The notes below the pieces were generated by a model. The model saw nothing but the letters and a program-made list of their open reading frames with translations, was not told where the DNA came from and did not search any database. The position numbers and the translations under genes were made by a program. DNA of 64,000 bases from Streptomyces diastatochromogenes (GTDB lineage: Bacteria > Actinomycetota > Actinomycetes > Streptomycetales > Streptomycetaceae). Below are positions 12,215 to 24,932 of the stretch, piece by piece. The stretch lies in the NCBI GenBank assembly GCA_026913215.1, contig JAPTYK010000001.1:2480001-2544000 (forward strand), read 5' to 3'. Each line of letters opens with the position of its first letter. Position 1 is the first letter of the stretch.

Positions 12215-14467
12215 TCAGAGCCTCCCGCGGGTGGCGGGCGGGCCGGCGAGCTGGTTGTCGTCCGGCTTCCTGGTCGGGGTGGGGGTCGCCGGGTCGGCCG
12301 GCGGGGCCGGCGGCTGGGTGCCGTCGGTCTTCGGCTTCGTCTCGTCGACCTTCTGCTCCTCCGGGTCGTACGGCTTGATCTTCGGCGCGTCGATGGAGCC
12401 GTCGGCCTCGATCTTCGGCAGGGCCTTCTGCGGCTGCGGCAGCAGGGCGCGCTTGAGGTCCTGGTTGCCGGCGTCGTCGAGTCCGTAGAGCGCGTCGTAG
12501 ATGTTGCGCACGGCGGGGCCCGAGGCGCCGGAGCCGGTACCACCCTGGGAGATCGTCATGACGATCGCGTAGTCCTTGGTGTATGTGGCGAACCAGGAGG
12601 TCGTCTGCTTGCCGTAGACCTCGGCGGTGCCCGTCTTGGCGTGCATCGGGATCTTGTCCTGCGGCCAGCCGCCGAACCGCCAGGCGGCGGTGCCGCGGGT
12701 GGCGACTCCCGCGAGGGCTTCGTCTATCAAGTTGCGGGTGTTCGCGTCGAAGGGCAGCCGGCCGTGCGACTTGGGCGCGATCTCGTGCACCTTCTTGCCG
12801 TCGGGGCTGATGACGGCCTTGCCGACGGTGGGGTTCCACAGGGTGCCGCCGTTGGAGATGGCGGAGTAGATGGTGGCCATCTGGATGGGGGTGACGAGGG
12901 TGTCGCCCTGTCCGATGGAGTAGTTGACGGAGTCACCGGCGCGCATCAGGTTGCCTTCGAGGCAGTTCTCGTACGAGAGCTGCTGGACGTAGGTGCCGCC
13001 CTTCTTGCCGTACTTGCACCACCAGTCCTTGTTGTCCTCCCAGAACTTCTGCTTCCACTGGCGGTCGGGGACGCGGCCGGAGACCTCGTTGGGCAGGTCG
13101 ATGCCGGTCTCGGCGCCGAGGCCGAACTGATGGGCCGTCTTGTAGAACCAGTCGCCCGGGTTCTTCTTCGGCTTCATCCCGCCGTCCTTCAGCCACTGCT
13201 GGTGGGCGAGGGCGTAGAAGACGGTGTCGCAGGAGACTTCGAGGGCGCGGCCGAGGGTGATCGGGCCGTGGTTCTGCGACTCGAAGTTCTTGAAGACCTG
13301 GTTGCCGATGGAGTACGAGCTCGTGCACGGGTAGCGCCCGTCGAAGTCGTAGCCCGCGTTCACGGCGGCGGTGGTCGAGATGACCTTGAAGATGGAGCCC
13401 GGTGCGGCCTGGCCCTGGATGGCCCGGTTGAGCAGCGGGAAGTTGGAGTCCTTGCCGGTGAGGGCGGCGTAGTCCTTGGCGGAGATGCCGCCGACCCAGG
13501 CGTTGGGGTCGTAGTCGGGCTGGGAGGCCATGGCGACGATGCGGCCGGTCTTGGCCTCCATGACGACGACGGCGCCGGCGTCGGCCTTGTAGTTCTCGTT
13601 GGTGTTCTTGTCGAAGGTCTTGCGGGCCTCGACCATCGCGTTGTGCAGCTCCCATTCGGCGACCGCCTGGACGCGGGCGTCGATGGAGGTGACGACGTTG
13701 GAGCCGGGCACGGGAGGGTCGCTCTTGGCCTGGCCGATGACGCGGCCGAGGTTGTCGACCTCGTAGCGGGTGACGCCGGCCTTGCCGCGCAGTTCCTTGT
13801 CGTAGGTGCGCTCCAGGCCGGAGCGGCCGACCTGGTCGGAGCGGAGGAACGGCGAGTCGGTGTCCTTGGCCTTCTCGATCTCGGCGTCGGTGACGGGCGA
13901 GAGGTAGCCGAGGACCTGGGAGGTGCGGGACTTGCCGGGGGCCGGGTAGCGGCGCACGGCGGTGGGTTCGGCGGTGATGCCGGGGAAGTCCTCGGCGCGC
14001 TCGCGGATCTGGAGGGCCTGCTGGGTGGTGGCCTCGTCGGTGACGGGGATCGGCTGGTAGGGCGAACCGTTCCAGCAGGGCTTGGGCGTCTTGGCGTCGC
14101 AGAGCCGGATCTTGTTGATGACGTCGTCGGGCTTCATGTCGAGGACGTCGGCGAGCCGGGTGAGGACGGTCCTGCCCCGGTCCTTCATCTTCATCAGCTC
14201 GGTGCGGGACGCGGAGACCACGAGCCGGGTCTCGTTGTCGGCGAGCGGGACGCCGCGGGCGTCGAGGAGCGAGCCTCGGACGGCGGGCTGGACGACCTGC
14301 TGGACGTGGTTGTTCTTCGCCTCGTCCGTGTACTCCTTGCCGTTGCGGATCTGGAGGTACCAGAGCCGGCCCCCCAGGGTGAGGAGCAGGGAGAAGACGA
14401 GGATCTGGATGATGACGAGCCGGATCTGGACCCGGGGGGTCCGGCCGGTCTCGGGGATGTTGGTCAT
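12215..14467 (-). CDS. mrdA: Class B penicillin-binding protein 2 (peptidoglycan transpeptidase)
   Basis: Cross-links peptidoglycan as partner of RodA. Of its 750 residues, one N-terminal membrane anchor spans residues 13-31. The dimerisation/pedestal domain includes RGSLLDARGVPLADN (residues 64-78). The transpeptidase domain has the catalytic SIFK (Ser358-Lys361), SCD (412-414) in the SxN position, and KTG at 611-613. After about residue 680 a Pro/Lys/Asp-rich tail ends TRGRL. The start ATG at 14467 reads MTNIPETGRTPRVQ. It lies between mreD and rodA. The long hydrophilic insertion with Cys residues near 484-502 (WWCKYGKKGG, ENCLEGN) is a lineage feature. Confidence 0.96.
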   Translation of the reverse strand: MTNIPETGRTPRVQIRLVIIQILVFSLLLTLGGRLWYLQIRNGKEYTDEAKNNHVQQVVQPAVRGSLLDARGVPLADNETRLVVSASRTELMKMKDRGRTVLTRLADVLDMKPDDVINKIRLCDAKTPKPCWNGSPYQPIPVTDEATTQQALQIRERAEDFPGITAEPTAVRRYPAPGKSRTSQVLGYLSPVTDAEIEKAKDTDSPFLRSDQVGRSGLERTYDKELRGKAGVTRYEVDNLGRVIGQAKSDPPVPGSNVVTSIDARVQAVAEWELHNAMVEARKTFDKNTNENYKADAGAVVVMEAKTGRIVAMASQPDYDPNAWVGGISAKDYAALTGKDSNFPLLNRAIQGQAAPGSIFKVISTTAAVNAGYDFDGRYPCTSSYSIGNQVFKNFESQNHGPITLGRALEVSCDTVFYALAHQQWLKDGGMKPKKNPGDWFYKTAHQFGLGAETGIDLPNEVSGRVPDRQWKQKFWEDNKDWWCKYGKKGGTYVQQLSYENCLEGNLMRAGDSVNYSIGQGDTLVTPIQMATIYSAISNGGTLWNPTVGKAVISPDGKKVHEIAPKSHGRLPFDANTRNLIDEALAGVATRGTAAWRFGGWPQDKIPMHAKTGTAEVYGKQTTSWFATYTKDYAIVMTISQGGTGSGASGPAVRNIYDALYGLDDAGNQDLKRALLPQPQKALPKIEADGSIDAPKIKPYDPEEQKVDETKPKTDGTQPPAPPADPATPTPTRKPDDNQLAGPPATRGRL

Positions 14468-14486
14468 GCTGCCGGTGCCCCCTCGT

Positions 14487-15155
14487 TCACAGTCGCTTGA
14501 CTCCCTTGATGCGTCCGGCGCGTGAGGCGCGGCCGCGGGCGGCCTTCACGCGCAGGCCGCCGCGCTGGGTGCCGATCCTGAGGCCGGTCCCGGAGGAGAG
14601 CCAGCCGGAGGCCACGTCGGCGCCGTTGCCGCCGCCGGCGTCGGCGAGCGGGTCGTTCTCGGCGCGGCGGGCCAGGGCCATGATGAGCGGCACGGTGAAG
14701 GGCGCCAGGAGCAGGTCGTACACGGCGGCGGTGAACAGCAGGAAGCCGAGGCCGACATGGCGGGCGGCGGTGTCGCCGACGAGGGCGCCCACGCCCGCGT
14801 AGAGCAGGGTGGAGCCGACGGCCGCGGCGACGACGACGGCCATGGGGCCGGTCGCGGAGGTCAGCCGGCCGTTGTCCGGCTTCGCGAGGCCGACGAGGTA
14901 GCCGATGACGCAGAGCACGAGGGCGTAGCGGCCGGCGGCGTGGTCGGCGGGCGGGGCGAGGTCGGCGAGGAGGCCGGCGGTGAAGCCGATGAGGGAGCCG
15001 CTGACGGGTCCGTACACCAGGGCCAGGCCGACGACGGTGAGGAGGACCAGGTCGGGGACCGCGCCGGGGAGCTGGAGGCGAGCGAGGACGGAGACCTGGA
15101 CGACCAGGGCCACCACGATCAGGGTGGCGGAGAGGAGGATGCGGTTGAACTTCAC
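14487..15155 (-). CDS. mreD: Rod shape-determining membrane protein MreD
   Basis: Integral membrane component of the MreBCD elongation complex. The GTG start at 15155 (VKFNRILLSATLIVVAL) overlaps the mreC stop as GTGA, implying translational coupling. Five to six hydrophobic segments cover residues 5-165 (QVSVLARLQLPGAVPDLVLL; GFTAGLLADLAPPA). The last ~55 residues are a basic Gly/Arg-rich cytoplasmic tail ending IKGVKRL, longer than in most bacterial MreD but usual in streptomycetes. No frameshift. Confidence 0.93.
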   Translation of the reverse strand: MKFNRILLSATLIVVALVVQVSVLARLQLPGAVPDLVLLTVVGLALVYGPVSGSLIGFTAGLLADLAPPADHAAGRYALVLCVIGYLVGLAKPDNGRLTSATGPMAVVVAAAVGSTLLYAGVGALVGDTAARHVGLGFLLFTAAVYDLLLAPFTVPLIMALARRAENDPLADAGGGNGADVASGWLSSGTGLRIGTQRGGLRVKAARGRASRAGRIKGVKRL

Positions 15156-16129
15156 GGTGTCACGCCCCCCTGGTCCTGCTGGTTCTGGTTCGGCTTCTGT
15201 CCGTCGGCGGTCTGCTGTCCGTCCGGTGGCGGCGGTGTGACCGTGACGGTGACGGTCGGCGCGGGCTTGGGCTTCTGCGGGAGGACCATGTCGCGGGGGT
15301 CGGAGCCGGGGGCCTGGACGACGACGCCGACGATGTCGAGCTTGGTGAAGCCGACGTACGGGCGGACGTAGATGTTGCGGGTCAGGCCGCCGCCCGACGG
15401 GTCGACGCGGACGACCTCGCCGACCGGGACGCCGGGCACGAAGGGCTTGTCGGCGCGCGAGCCGAAGGTGACGAGTCGGTCGCCGGGCTTGACCTTGGCC
15501 TTGCCGTTGAGGAGCTGGACGAGGAGGGGCTGGTCGCCCTGCCCGGTGGCGAAGCCGAGTTCGTCGCTCTTCTCCATGCGGGTGCCGACGGTGAAGTCCG
15601 GGTCGTTGGCGAGGAGGACCGTGGAGGTGGAGGGGCCGACGGTGGTGACGCGGCCGACGAGCCCGGAGCCGTTGAGCACGGTCATGTCCCGCTTGATGCC
15701 GTCGCGGGCGCCGATGTCGATGGTGACGGTCCAGGAGAAGCCCTGGGCCGCTCCTATGGCGATGACCTGGGCGCCCTTGATGCCGTACTGCCCGGCGCCG
15801 GCGGTCTTGAGCATGGTGTCGAGCTCGCGCAGCCGGTTGCGGTTGCGGTCGTCGCTGCCGAGCTTCGCCTTGAGTTCGGCGTTCTCCTTCTCCAGGGCGG
15901 CGATCCGGGTGTGCCGCTCCCCGGAGTCCCGTACCGCGCCTATGGCGTTGCCGACGGGATCGACGGCGGCCGCCACACCGTTCTCGACCGGTCCGAAGAC
16001 CGCCGCTGCGGCCTGCCGGGCACCGTCGACGGGTGACTCCTGACCGCCGCGGATGTCCACCGTGATCAGTGCGAACGCGATGGCGATCAGCAGCACCAGG
16101 AGCAGCCGGCTCTCTCGTGTGTCCCTCAC
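15152..16129 (-). CDS. mreC: Rod shape-determining protein MreC
   Basis: Membrane-anchored scaffold linking MreB to PBP2/RodA outside the membrane. I chose the GTG at 16129 (VRDTRESRLLLVLLIAIAF) because it sits directly before the membrane segment; an upstream in-frame start at 16249 would add a low-complexity leader. After the single transmembrane helix come a coiled coil (HTRIAALEKENAELKAKLG) and the beta-rich MreC core (GAARDGI-like DIGARDGIKRDM, GLVGRV, DKPFVPGVPVGEV). The C-terminal Pro/Thr/Gln-rich tail ends QQDQGGVTP. The stop overlaps mreD. Confidence 0.94.
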   Translation of the reverse strand: MRDTRESRLLLVLLIAIAFALITVDIRGGQESPVDGARQAAAAVFGPVENGVAAAVDPVGNAIGAVRDSGERHTRIAALEKENAELKAKLGSDDRNRNRLRELDTMLKTAGAGQYGIKGAQVIAIGAAQGFSWTVTIDIGARDGIKRDMTVLNGSGLVGRVTTVGPSTSTVLLANDPDFTVGTRMEKSDELGFATGQGDQPLLVQLLNGKAKVKPGDRLVTFGSRADKPFVPGVPVGEVVRVDPSGGGLTRNIYVRPYVGFTKLDIVGVVVQAPGSDPRDMVLPQKPKPAPTVTVTVTPPPPDGQQTADGQKPNQNQQDQGGVTP

Positions 16130-16191
16130 GTGCGGCGGCCGTGCCTTTCCTCGTGGTTCGGTTGTTCGGCTGTGCGGGTGAAACGGTGTCG

Positions 16192-17211
16192 CTAGCGGCG
16201 CGGCTGGGCGTCCAGGACCTGCTGGAGGGCCTCGAACTCCTCCACGCACTTGCCGGAGCCGAGCGCCACCGAGTCCAGCGGGTCCTCGGCGATGTGGATC
16301 GGCATGCCGGTCTCGCGCCGGAGGCGCTCGTCGAGGCCGCGGAGCAGGGCGCCGCCACCCGTGAGAACGATGCCGCGGTCCATCACGTCACCGGAGAGCT
16401 CCGGCGGGCACTTGTCGAGGGTGGTCTTCACGGCGTCGACGATCGCGTTGACCGGCTCCTCGATGGCCTTGCGGACCTCGGCGGCGGAGATGACCACGGT
16501 CTTGGGCAGGCCGGAGACGAGGTCGCGGCCGCGGATCTCGGTGTGCTCGTCCTTGTCGAGGTCGTACGCGGAGCCGATGGTGATCTTGATCTGCTCGGCG
16601 GTGCGCTCACCGAGGAGGAGCGAGTACTCCTTCTTGATGTGCTGGATGATCGCGTTGTCCAGCTCGTCGCCGGCGACCCGGATGGACTGTGCCGTGACGA
16701 TTCCTCCGAGGGAGATGACGGCGACCTCGGTGGTGCCGCCGCCGATGTCGACGACCATGTTGCCGGTGGCCTCGTGGACGGGGAGGCCCGCGCCGATGGC
16801 CGCCGCCATGGGCTCCTCGATGATGTGCACCTGGCGGGCGCCGGCCTGGGTCGACGCCTCGATCACGGCGCGGCGCTCCACTCCGGTGATGCCGGAGGGC
16901 ACGCAGACGACGACGCGGGGGCGGGCCAGGTAGCGGCGCTTGTGGATCTTGAGGATGAAGTAGCGGAGCATCCGCTCGGTGATCTCGAAGTCGGCGATCA
17001 CACCGTCCTTGAGCGGGCGCACGGCGACGATGTTGCCGGGGGTCCGGCCGATCATCTTCTTCGCCTCGGCGCCGACCGCGAGGATGCCTCCGGTGTTGGT
17101 GTTGATGGCGACGACGGACGGCTCGTTCAGAACGATGCCTCGACCTCTGACGTACACCAGCGTGTTGGCGGTCCCGAGGTCGACAGCCATGTCACGGCCG
17201 ATGAACGACAT
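16192..17211 (-). CDS. mreB: Actin-like cell morphogenesis protein MreB
   Basis: Actin-fold ATPase forming membrane-associated filaments; in Streptomyces MreB contributes mainly to spore-wall synthesis. The 339-residue product starts [20 protein letters not shown] at ATG 17211. Phosphate 1 (DLGTANT), the [15 protein letters not shown] block, phosphate 2 ([18 protein letters not shown]) and the adenosine motif ([14 protein letters not shown]) are all intact. It heads the mreB-mreC-mreD-mrdA-rodA unit. A 230-bp intergenic stretch lies upstream, where the operon promoter should be. Confidence 0.97.
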   Translation of the reverse strand: MSFIGRDMAVDLGTANTLVYVRGRGIVLNEPSVVAINTNTGGILAVGAEAKKMIGRTPGNIVAVRPLKDGVIADFEITERMLRYFILKIHKRRYLARPRVVVCVPSGITGVERRAVIEASTQAGARQVHIIEEPMAAAIGAGLPVHEATGNMVVDIGGGTTEVAVISLGGIVTAQSIRVAGDELDNAIIQHIKKEYSLLLGERTAEQIKITIGSAYDLDKDEHTEIRGRDLVSGLPKTVVISAAEVRKAIEEPVNAIVDAVKTTLDKCPPELSGDVMDRGIVLTGGGALLRGLDERLRRETGMPIHIAEDPLDSVALGSGKCVEEFEALQQVLDAQPRR

Positions 17212-17441
17212 TGAGTTCCCCTTGATTTCCCATGGCTGAGAGTGGTGCGGCGTGGAGTTTTCCATCGTAGTGCCGCCCGCGCGAATGGCGCGCGTTGGTC
17301 CACCTCAGTACTGGTGACGGCAGGACGCGGCGATCCGTTCCCGGGATTGGCGTTCATATGCCTGGGGGCGACCGAATTCCTTCGGTCGCCCCACAGAGTG
17401 CTTCGTTCGGCCGACTTCGGCCGATTGCGCCTGACTTCGCG

Positions 17442-17855
17442 TCAGACGAGACCCGGGAAGAAGATCTTCAGCTCGCGGGCCGCCGACTCCTCGGAGTCCG
17501 AGGCGTGGATCAGGTTCTCGCGGACGATGGTGCCGAAGTCGCCCCGGATGGAGCCCGGCGCGGCGGCGATCGGGTCGGTCGGACCGGCGAGCGTGCGCAG
17601 GCCCTCGATGACCCGCTCGCCCTCGACGACGAGCGCGACGACCGGACCGGACTGCATGAAGCCCATCAGCGGCTCGTAGAAGGGCTTGCCCTTGTGCTCG
17701 CCGTAGTGCTGCTCCAGCGTGTCCTGGTCCAGCGTGCGCAGCTCCAGGGCCGTGATGGTCCAGCCGGCCTTGCGCTCGATGCGGCCGATGACCTCGCCGA
17801 TCAGACCACGGCGGACGGCGTCGGGCTTGAGCAGGACGAGCGATCGCTGGCTCAC
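17442..17855 (-). CDS. ndk: Nucleoside diphosphate kinase
   Basis: Transfers the gamma-phosphate between nucleoside triphosphates and diphosphates by a phosphohistidine intermediate. The 137-residue protein begins MSQRSLVLLKPDAVRRGLIG. It has the active-site His117 in NLIHASDS and the Kpn-loop/nucleotide residues RTLAGPTDP and GSIRGDFG. Length is normal for a bacterial Ndk. It lies 66 bp downstream of the DUF4233 gene and is oriented with mreB. Confidence 0.98.
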   Translation of the reverse strand: MSQRSLVLLKPDAVRRGLIGEVIGRIERKAGWTITALELRTLDQDTLEQHYGEHKGKPFYEPLMGFMQSGPVVALVVEGERVIEGLRTLAGPTDPIAAAPGSIRGDFGTIVRENLIHASDSEESAARELKIFFPGLV

Positions 17856-17921
17856 GGGGGAACTCCTTCGGAAAAGCGGTGTGCGGGACCTCCGAGGCTA
17901 CAGGGCCCGCACCCCCGTCGA

Positions 17922-18278
17922 TTACGCAGCGTCAGGCCCTGCCGAGGCCTGCGCGGCGGCCCAGCGGGCCTTGGTCTCGTCGATCCGCCGCCCGTAGTGC
18001 ACCGAGGCCCACCACAGGCCGGCGAAGACCGCGCCCAGGAAGAACATGGTGGGGACGAAGAAGCCGCTGAGGACCAGCCCGATCTGGAGGGCCCAGCCGA
18101 GCTGGACCCCGCCGGGCCGGGTGATCATCCCGCACAGCAGCACCGAGAAGACCATGGCCACGCCGCAGACCCACCACACGGTGGACATCGCGAGGCCGTC
18201 GTCCTTCATGGCGACGAGTCCGGCGAAGCCGATCACGAAGAACTCGCCGATGAGCGTGGAGGAGCAGAGCACACGCAT
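17922..18278 (-). CDS. DUF4233 small membrane protein
   Basis: A 118-residue protein (MRVLCSSTLIGEFFVIGFAG) with four hydrophobic segments: about residues 8-25, 34-52, 60-82 and 80-95. It ends in a charged helix (RRIDETKARWAAAQ). DUF4233 proteins are conserved between folC and ndk in actinobacteria; function is unknown. The start lies 4 bp from the folC stop, so it is almost certainly translated from the folC mRNA. Confidence 0.9.
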   Translation of the reverse strand: MRVLCSSTLIGEFFVIGFAGLVAMKDDGLAMSTVWWVCGVAMVFSVLLCGMITRPGGVQLGWALQIGLVLSGFFVPTMFFLGAVFAGLWWASVHYGRRIDETKARWAAAQASAGPDAA

Positions 18279-18282
18279 CGGT

Positions 18283-20904
<2,622 letters not shown>

Positions 20905-20905
20905 A

Positions 20906-21994
20906 TCAGCCCCGGAGGCCCGTCGGGAGCAGGGCCGTCACCCGGTAGGCGCCGTCCTCCCGGCGGGCCTTCAGGGTGCCGCCCATGCTCGTGACGCGCT
21001 CCTCCATGGAGAGCAGGCCGGTGCCGGTCGAGACGGGGGCCGGGGCCGGCGGGGTCTTCGGCAGCGGGTTGCGGACCTCGATCCGCAGGTCGGGTCCCTC
21101 GACCGTGATCGCGACGGTCACCGGGAGGCCGGGGCGTGCTTGGCGGCGTTCGTGAGGCACTCCCGGACGACCCGGTGGACGGCGGCCTGCCGGAGCGGGG
21201 ACAGCGCCTTGGCCTCCTCGGCGACCGTCAGGCCGACGGGGCTGCCCATCCGCTCCCCCTCCTCCGCGAGCGCGGCGAGCCCTTCGAGGCCGGGGGTGGC
21301 GGCGTCCCGGTCGGCGCGGCGCACGATCGTCTCGTTGAGCATGAGGTGGGCGCGCCGGGCGGTGTCCGCGAGCTCCTCGAAGTCCTTCTGGTGGGCGTCC
21401 CCTGGCCCGTACGGCGAGGACCTCGGCCCGTACCGCGAGGACGGTGAGCTCGCGGCCGACCAGGTCGTGGACGTCCCGGCCGACGGAGATCCGCTCCTCC
21501 TGGACGGCCTGCCGGGCGGCGGCCTCGCGGCGCTGGACCTCCAGGGCGCGGACGAGGTCCTGGCGGTACGCGGCGATGCCGACGCCCGCCGCGAGGACGC
21601 CGATCGGGACGACGAGGCTGAGGAACTCGCTGAGGGTCTCGCCGTGCTTGGCGGGCCAGCCGGGCGTGAGGAAGTAGGCGTACGCGACGGCGACGTACAG
21701 CAGGGTCGCGAGGACGGCGGCGCGGCGCCCCCGGAACCGGCCGATCGCGTACAGCGCGAACTGGATCATGGTGAGCTCGTGCAGCCAGCCCATCAGGCCG
21801 AGCGCCACCGCGTACGGCAGCCAGGGCAGCCGGCGCCGCAGGACGAGCGTGGCCGCGCCGGCCGCGAGGACCAGGGTCGCGGTGACCCCGGTGAGGGAGT
21901 TGTCGGCGCGGGCGAGCCCCGGCACGTCCAGGACCATCAGGCCGAAGGCGCTGAGCGCGGCGACGACGTCGAGGGCGCGGGCGAGACGGCCCAC
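20906..21994 (-). CDS. Sensor histidine kinase (NarL/HisKA_3 type), no adjacent response regulator
   Basis: N-terminal ~130 residues hold four to five membrane segments (VVAALSAFGLMVLDV, LVLAAGAATLVL, VALGLMGWL, ATLLYVAVAYAYFL). A linker leads to the HisKA_3 box (SVGRDVHDLVGRELTVLAV, phospho-acceptor His). The N-box ECLTNAAKHAPA and G-box GTGLLSMEERVTSMGG belong to HATPase_c. The middle part lies in a second frame between about 21400 and 21120 because of two indels. The start is uncertain: GTG at 21994, or an ATG near 22042 if a further shift exists. Such kinases usually neighbour a LuxR-type regulator; none is seen between here and valS. Confidence 0.85.
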   Translation of the reverse strand: MGRLARALDVVAALSAFGLMVLDVPGLARADNSLTGVTATLVLAAGAATLVLRRRLPWLPYAVALGLMGWLHELTMIQFALYAIGRFRGRRAAVLATLLYVAVAYAYFLTPGWPAKHGETLSEFLSLVVPIGVLAAGVGIAAYRQDLVRALEVQRREAAARQAVQEERISVGRDVHDLVGRELTVLAVRAEVLAVRARGRPPEGLRGARGHRPARPPHAQRDDRAPRRPGRRHPRPRRARRARGGGGADGQPRRPDGRRGGQGAVPAPAGRRPPGRPGVPHERRQARPGLPVTVAITVEGPDLRIEVRNPLPKTPPAPAPVSTGTGLLSMEERVTSMGGTLKARREDGAYRVTALLPTGLRG

Positions 21995-22126
21995 CGGTCC
22001 ACGCGACGGCGGAGCGCGGGGACGGTGGGGAGGCGGAGCATGCCTTCCATCATCCCGGGTCTTTCGTCCCGACCCCAGGGACTTCGGTCACAAGTCGCGT
22101 GATGTCACCCACAAACGGACAAAGCC

Positions 22127-22167
22127 GAAGGGGCCCGGAACCGTGGGGAACGGTTCCGGGCCCCTTC
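22127..22167 (-). terminator. Terminator of valS
   Basis: A 17-bp perfect inverted repeat (arms GAAGGGGCCCGGAACCG) with a 7-nt loop lies 9 bp beyond the valS stop codon. Confidence 0.8.
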
Positions 22168-22175
22168 GTCGCGTC

Positions 22176-24797
22176 CTAGGCCTGCGGCAGGCTCGCCAGC
22201 TGGTTCTGGATGCGGGCGATGTCCTCGTCCGCCTTGGCGAGGCGGCCCTTGATCTTGTCCACGACGTTGTCGGGGGCCTTGGCGAGGAAGGCCTCGTTGC
22301 CGAGCTTGGCCTCGGCCTGGGCCTTCTCCTTCTCGGCCGCCGCCAGGTCCTTCGCGAGGCGCTTGCGCTCGGCGGCGACGTCGATCGTGCCCGAGAGGTC
22401 GAGCGCGACGGTGGCACCGGCGACCGGCAGGGAGGCGGTGGCGGAGAAGCCCTCGCCCTCCGGCTGGAGGCGCAGGATCTGACGGATGGCCGCCTCGTGC
22501 GCGACGAGCGCGGTGCCGTCGAGCGTCAGGCGCGCGGGCACCTTCTGGGCGTCCTGGAGGCCCTGCTCCTTGCGGAAGCGGCGGACCTCGGTGACGACCC
22601 GCTGGACGAGCTCGATCTCCTTCTCGGCGGCCTCGTCGCGGAAACCGCTGTCCTTCGGCCAGTCGGCGATCACGAGCGACTCGCCGCCGGTGAGCGTCGT
22701 CCACAGGGTGTCCGTGACGAACGGGACGATCGGGTGCAGCAGCCGCAGCATGACGTCCAGGACCTCGCCGAGGACCCGGCCGGAGACCTTGGCGCCCTCG
22801 CCGCCCGCGAAGAACGTGGTCTTCGACAGCTCGACGTACCAGGCGAAGACCTCGTCCCACGCGAAGTGGTAGAGGGAGTCGGCGAGCTTGGCGAACTGGT
22901 AGTCGTCGTAGTAGGCGTCCACCTCGGCGACGACGCTGTTCAGCCGGGACAGGATCCAGCGGTCGGTGGCCGACATCTCGGAGGCGTCCGGCAGCGGGCC
23001 CTCGATGTTCGCGCCGTTCATCATCGCGAAACGGGTCGCGTTCCAGATCTTGTTGGCGAAGTTCCGGGACGCCTGGACCCAGTCCTCGCCGATCGGGACG
23101 TCGACGCCCGGGTTGGCGCCCTTGGCCAGGGTGAACCGCAGGGCGTCGGAGCCGTACTTGTCCATCCAGTCCAGCGGGTTGACCGTGTTCCCGAACGACT
23201 TCGACATCTTCTTGCCGAACTCGTCGCGGACCATGCCGTGGAACGCGATCGTGTGGAACGGCGGCTGGCCGTCCATCGCGTACAGGCCGAACATCATCAT
23301 GCGGGCGACCCAGAAGAACATCAGGTCGTAGCCGGTGACCAGGACGGAGTTCGGGTAGAACTTCTCCAGGTCCGGCGTCCGCTCCGGCCAGCCCATCGTC
23401 GAGAACGGCCACAGGCCGGACGAGAACCAGGTGTCGAGGACGTCGGTGTCCTGCGTCCAGCCCTCGCCCGTCGGCGGCTCCTCGTCGGGGCCGACGCAGA
23501 CGAGCTCGCCGTTCGGGCCGTGCCAGACCGGGATGCGGTGGCCCCACCACAGCTGGCGCGAGATGCACCAGTCGTTGAGGTTGTCGACCCAGTCGAAGTA
23601 GCGCTGCGACATGTCGGCCGGGTGGATGTTGACCCGGCCGTCGCGGACGGCGTCGCCGGCGGCCTTGGCCAGGGTCTCGACCTTGACCCACCACTGCATC
23701 GAGAGGCGGGGCTCCAGCGTCGTCTTGCAGCGCGAGCAGTGGCCGACGGAGTGGACGTACGGACGCTTCTCGGCGACGATCCGGCCCTCGGCGCGCAGGG
23801 CGGCGACGATCGCGGAGCGGGCCTCGAAGCGGTCCAGGCCCAGGAACGGACCGTGGACGGTGATCACGCCGCGCTCGTCCAGGACCTCGATGGACTCCAG
23901 GTCGTGGCGCTGGCCGATGGCGAAGTCGTTCGGGTCGTGCGCCGGGGTCACCTTGACGGCGCCGGTGCCGAACTCCGGGTCGACGTGGGTGTCGGCGACG
24001 ACCGGGATCGTACGGTCGGTCAGCGGCAGCTTGATCTGCTTGCCGATCAGGTGGGCGTAGCGCTCGTCGTCGGGGTGGACGGCGACGGCGGTGTCACCGA
24101 GCATCGTCTCGGCGCGGGTGGTGGCGACGACGATGGTGTCGTCCCCCTCGCCGTACTGCATGGAGACGAGCTCGCCGTCGTCCTCCTGGTAGTCCACCTC
24201 GATGTCGGAGATGGCCGTCAGACAGCGCGGGCACCAGTTGATGATGCGCTCGGCGCGGTAGATCAGCTCGTCGTCGTAGAGCTTCTTGAAGATGGTCTGG
24301 ACGGCGCGGGACAGGCCCTCGTCCATGGTGAAGCGGTCCCGGCTCCAGGCCAGGCCCTCGCCGAGGCGGCGCATCTGGCCGGCGATCTGGCCGCCGGACT
24401 CGGCCTTCCACTCCCAGACGCGCTCGACGAAGGCCTCGCGGCCCAGGTCGTGGCGGGACTTGCCCTCCTTGGCGAGCTCGCGCTCGACGACGTTCTGGGT
24501 GGCGATGCCGGCGTGGTCCATGCCGGGCTGCCACAGCGTCTCGAAGCCCTGCATGCGCTTGCGGCGGGTGAGGGCGTCGATCAGCGTGTGCTCGAAGGCG
24601 TGGCCCAGGTGGAGCGAACCGGTGACGTTCGGCGGCGGGATGACGATGGTGTACGCGGGCTTCTCGCTCTTCGCGTCCGCCTCGAAGTACCCCCGGTCTA
24701 CCCAGCGCTCGTACAGCGGCCCCTCTACCTCGGCCGGCGCGTAGGTGGTCGGCAGTTCGGTGGTGGGCGCTGTCTGCTGCTGAGTGTTCTCGGTCAC
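22176..24797 (-). CDS. valS: Valyl-tRNA synthetase
   Basis: Class I aminoacyl-tRNA synthetase charging tRNA-Val. The 873-residue protein begins [24 protein letters not shown]-type motif HLGHAF is near residue 65 and the editing (CP1) domain includes [16 protein letters not shown]. The zinc-binding-like cysteines are NWCPRC and [12 protein letters not shown]. The KMSKS motif (KKMSKSFGN) is near residue 540, and the C-terminal tRNA-binding coiled coil is [20 protein letters not shown]. The gene is uninterrupted over 2.6 kb. It is divergent from the Pro/Gly-rich gene and has its own terminator. Confidence 0.98.
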   Translation of the reverse strand: MTENTQQQTAPTTELPTTYAPAEVEGPLYERWVDRGYFEADAKSEKPAYTIVIPPPNVTGSLHLGHAFEHTLIDALTRRKRMQGFETLWQPGMDHAGIATQNVVERELAKEGKSRHDLGREAFVERVWEWKAESGGQIAGQMRRLGEGLAWSRDRFTMDEGLSRAVQTIFKKLYDDELIYRAERIINWCPRCLTAISDIEVDYQEDDGELVSMQYGEGDDTIVVATTRAETMLGDTAVAVHPDDERYAHLIGKQIKLPLTDRTIPVVADTHVDPEFGTGAVKVTPAHDPNDFAIGQRHDLESIEVLDERGVITVHGPFLGLDRFEARSAIVAALRAEGRIVAEKRPYVHSVGHCSRCKTTLEPRLSMQWWVKVETLAKAAGDAVRDGRVNIHPADMSQRYFDWVDNLNDWCISRQLWWGHRIPVWHGPNGELVCVGPDEEPPTGEGWTQDTDVLDTWFSSGLWPFSTMGWPERTPDLEKFYPNSVLVTGYDLMFFWVARMMMFGLYAMDGQPPFHTIAFHGMVRDEFGKKMSKSFGNTVNPLDWMDKYGSDALRFTLAKGANPGVDVPIGEDWVQASRNFANKIWNATRFAMMNGANIEGPLPDASEMSATDRWILSRLNSVVAEVDAYYDDYQFAKLADSLYHFAWDEVFAWYVELSKTTFFAGGEGAKVSGRVLGEVLDVMLRLLHPIVPFVTDTLWTTLTGGESLVIADWPKDSGFRDEAAEKEIELVQRVVTEVRRFRKEQGLQDAQKVPARLTLDGTALVAHEAAIRQILRLQPEGEGFSATASLPVAGATVALDLSGTIDVAAERKRLAKDLAAAEKEKAQAEAKLGNEAFLAKAPDNVVDKIKGRLAKADEDIARIQNQLASLPQA

Positions 24798-24932
24798 GGG
24801 GCCAGTTTAGGGTGTCCCGCCACTGTCCCGAAACGCTTTGGTTCGGTAACGGTGTGGCCCCGCCGCACCTGCGGCTCCCGGTTCCGACAGGATGTTCACC
24901 AGGCATAAACATCCTGTGAGGGGAACCTGTCG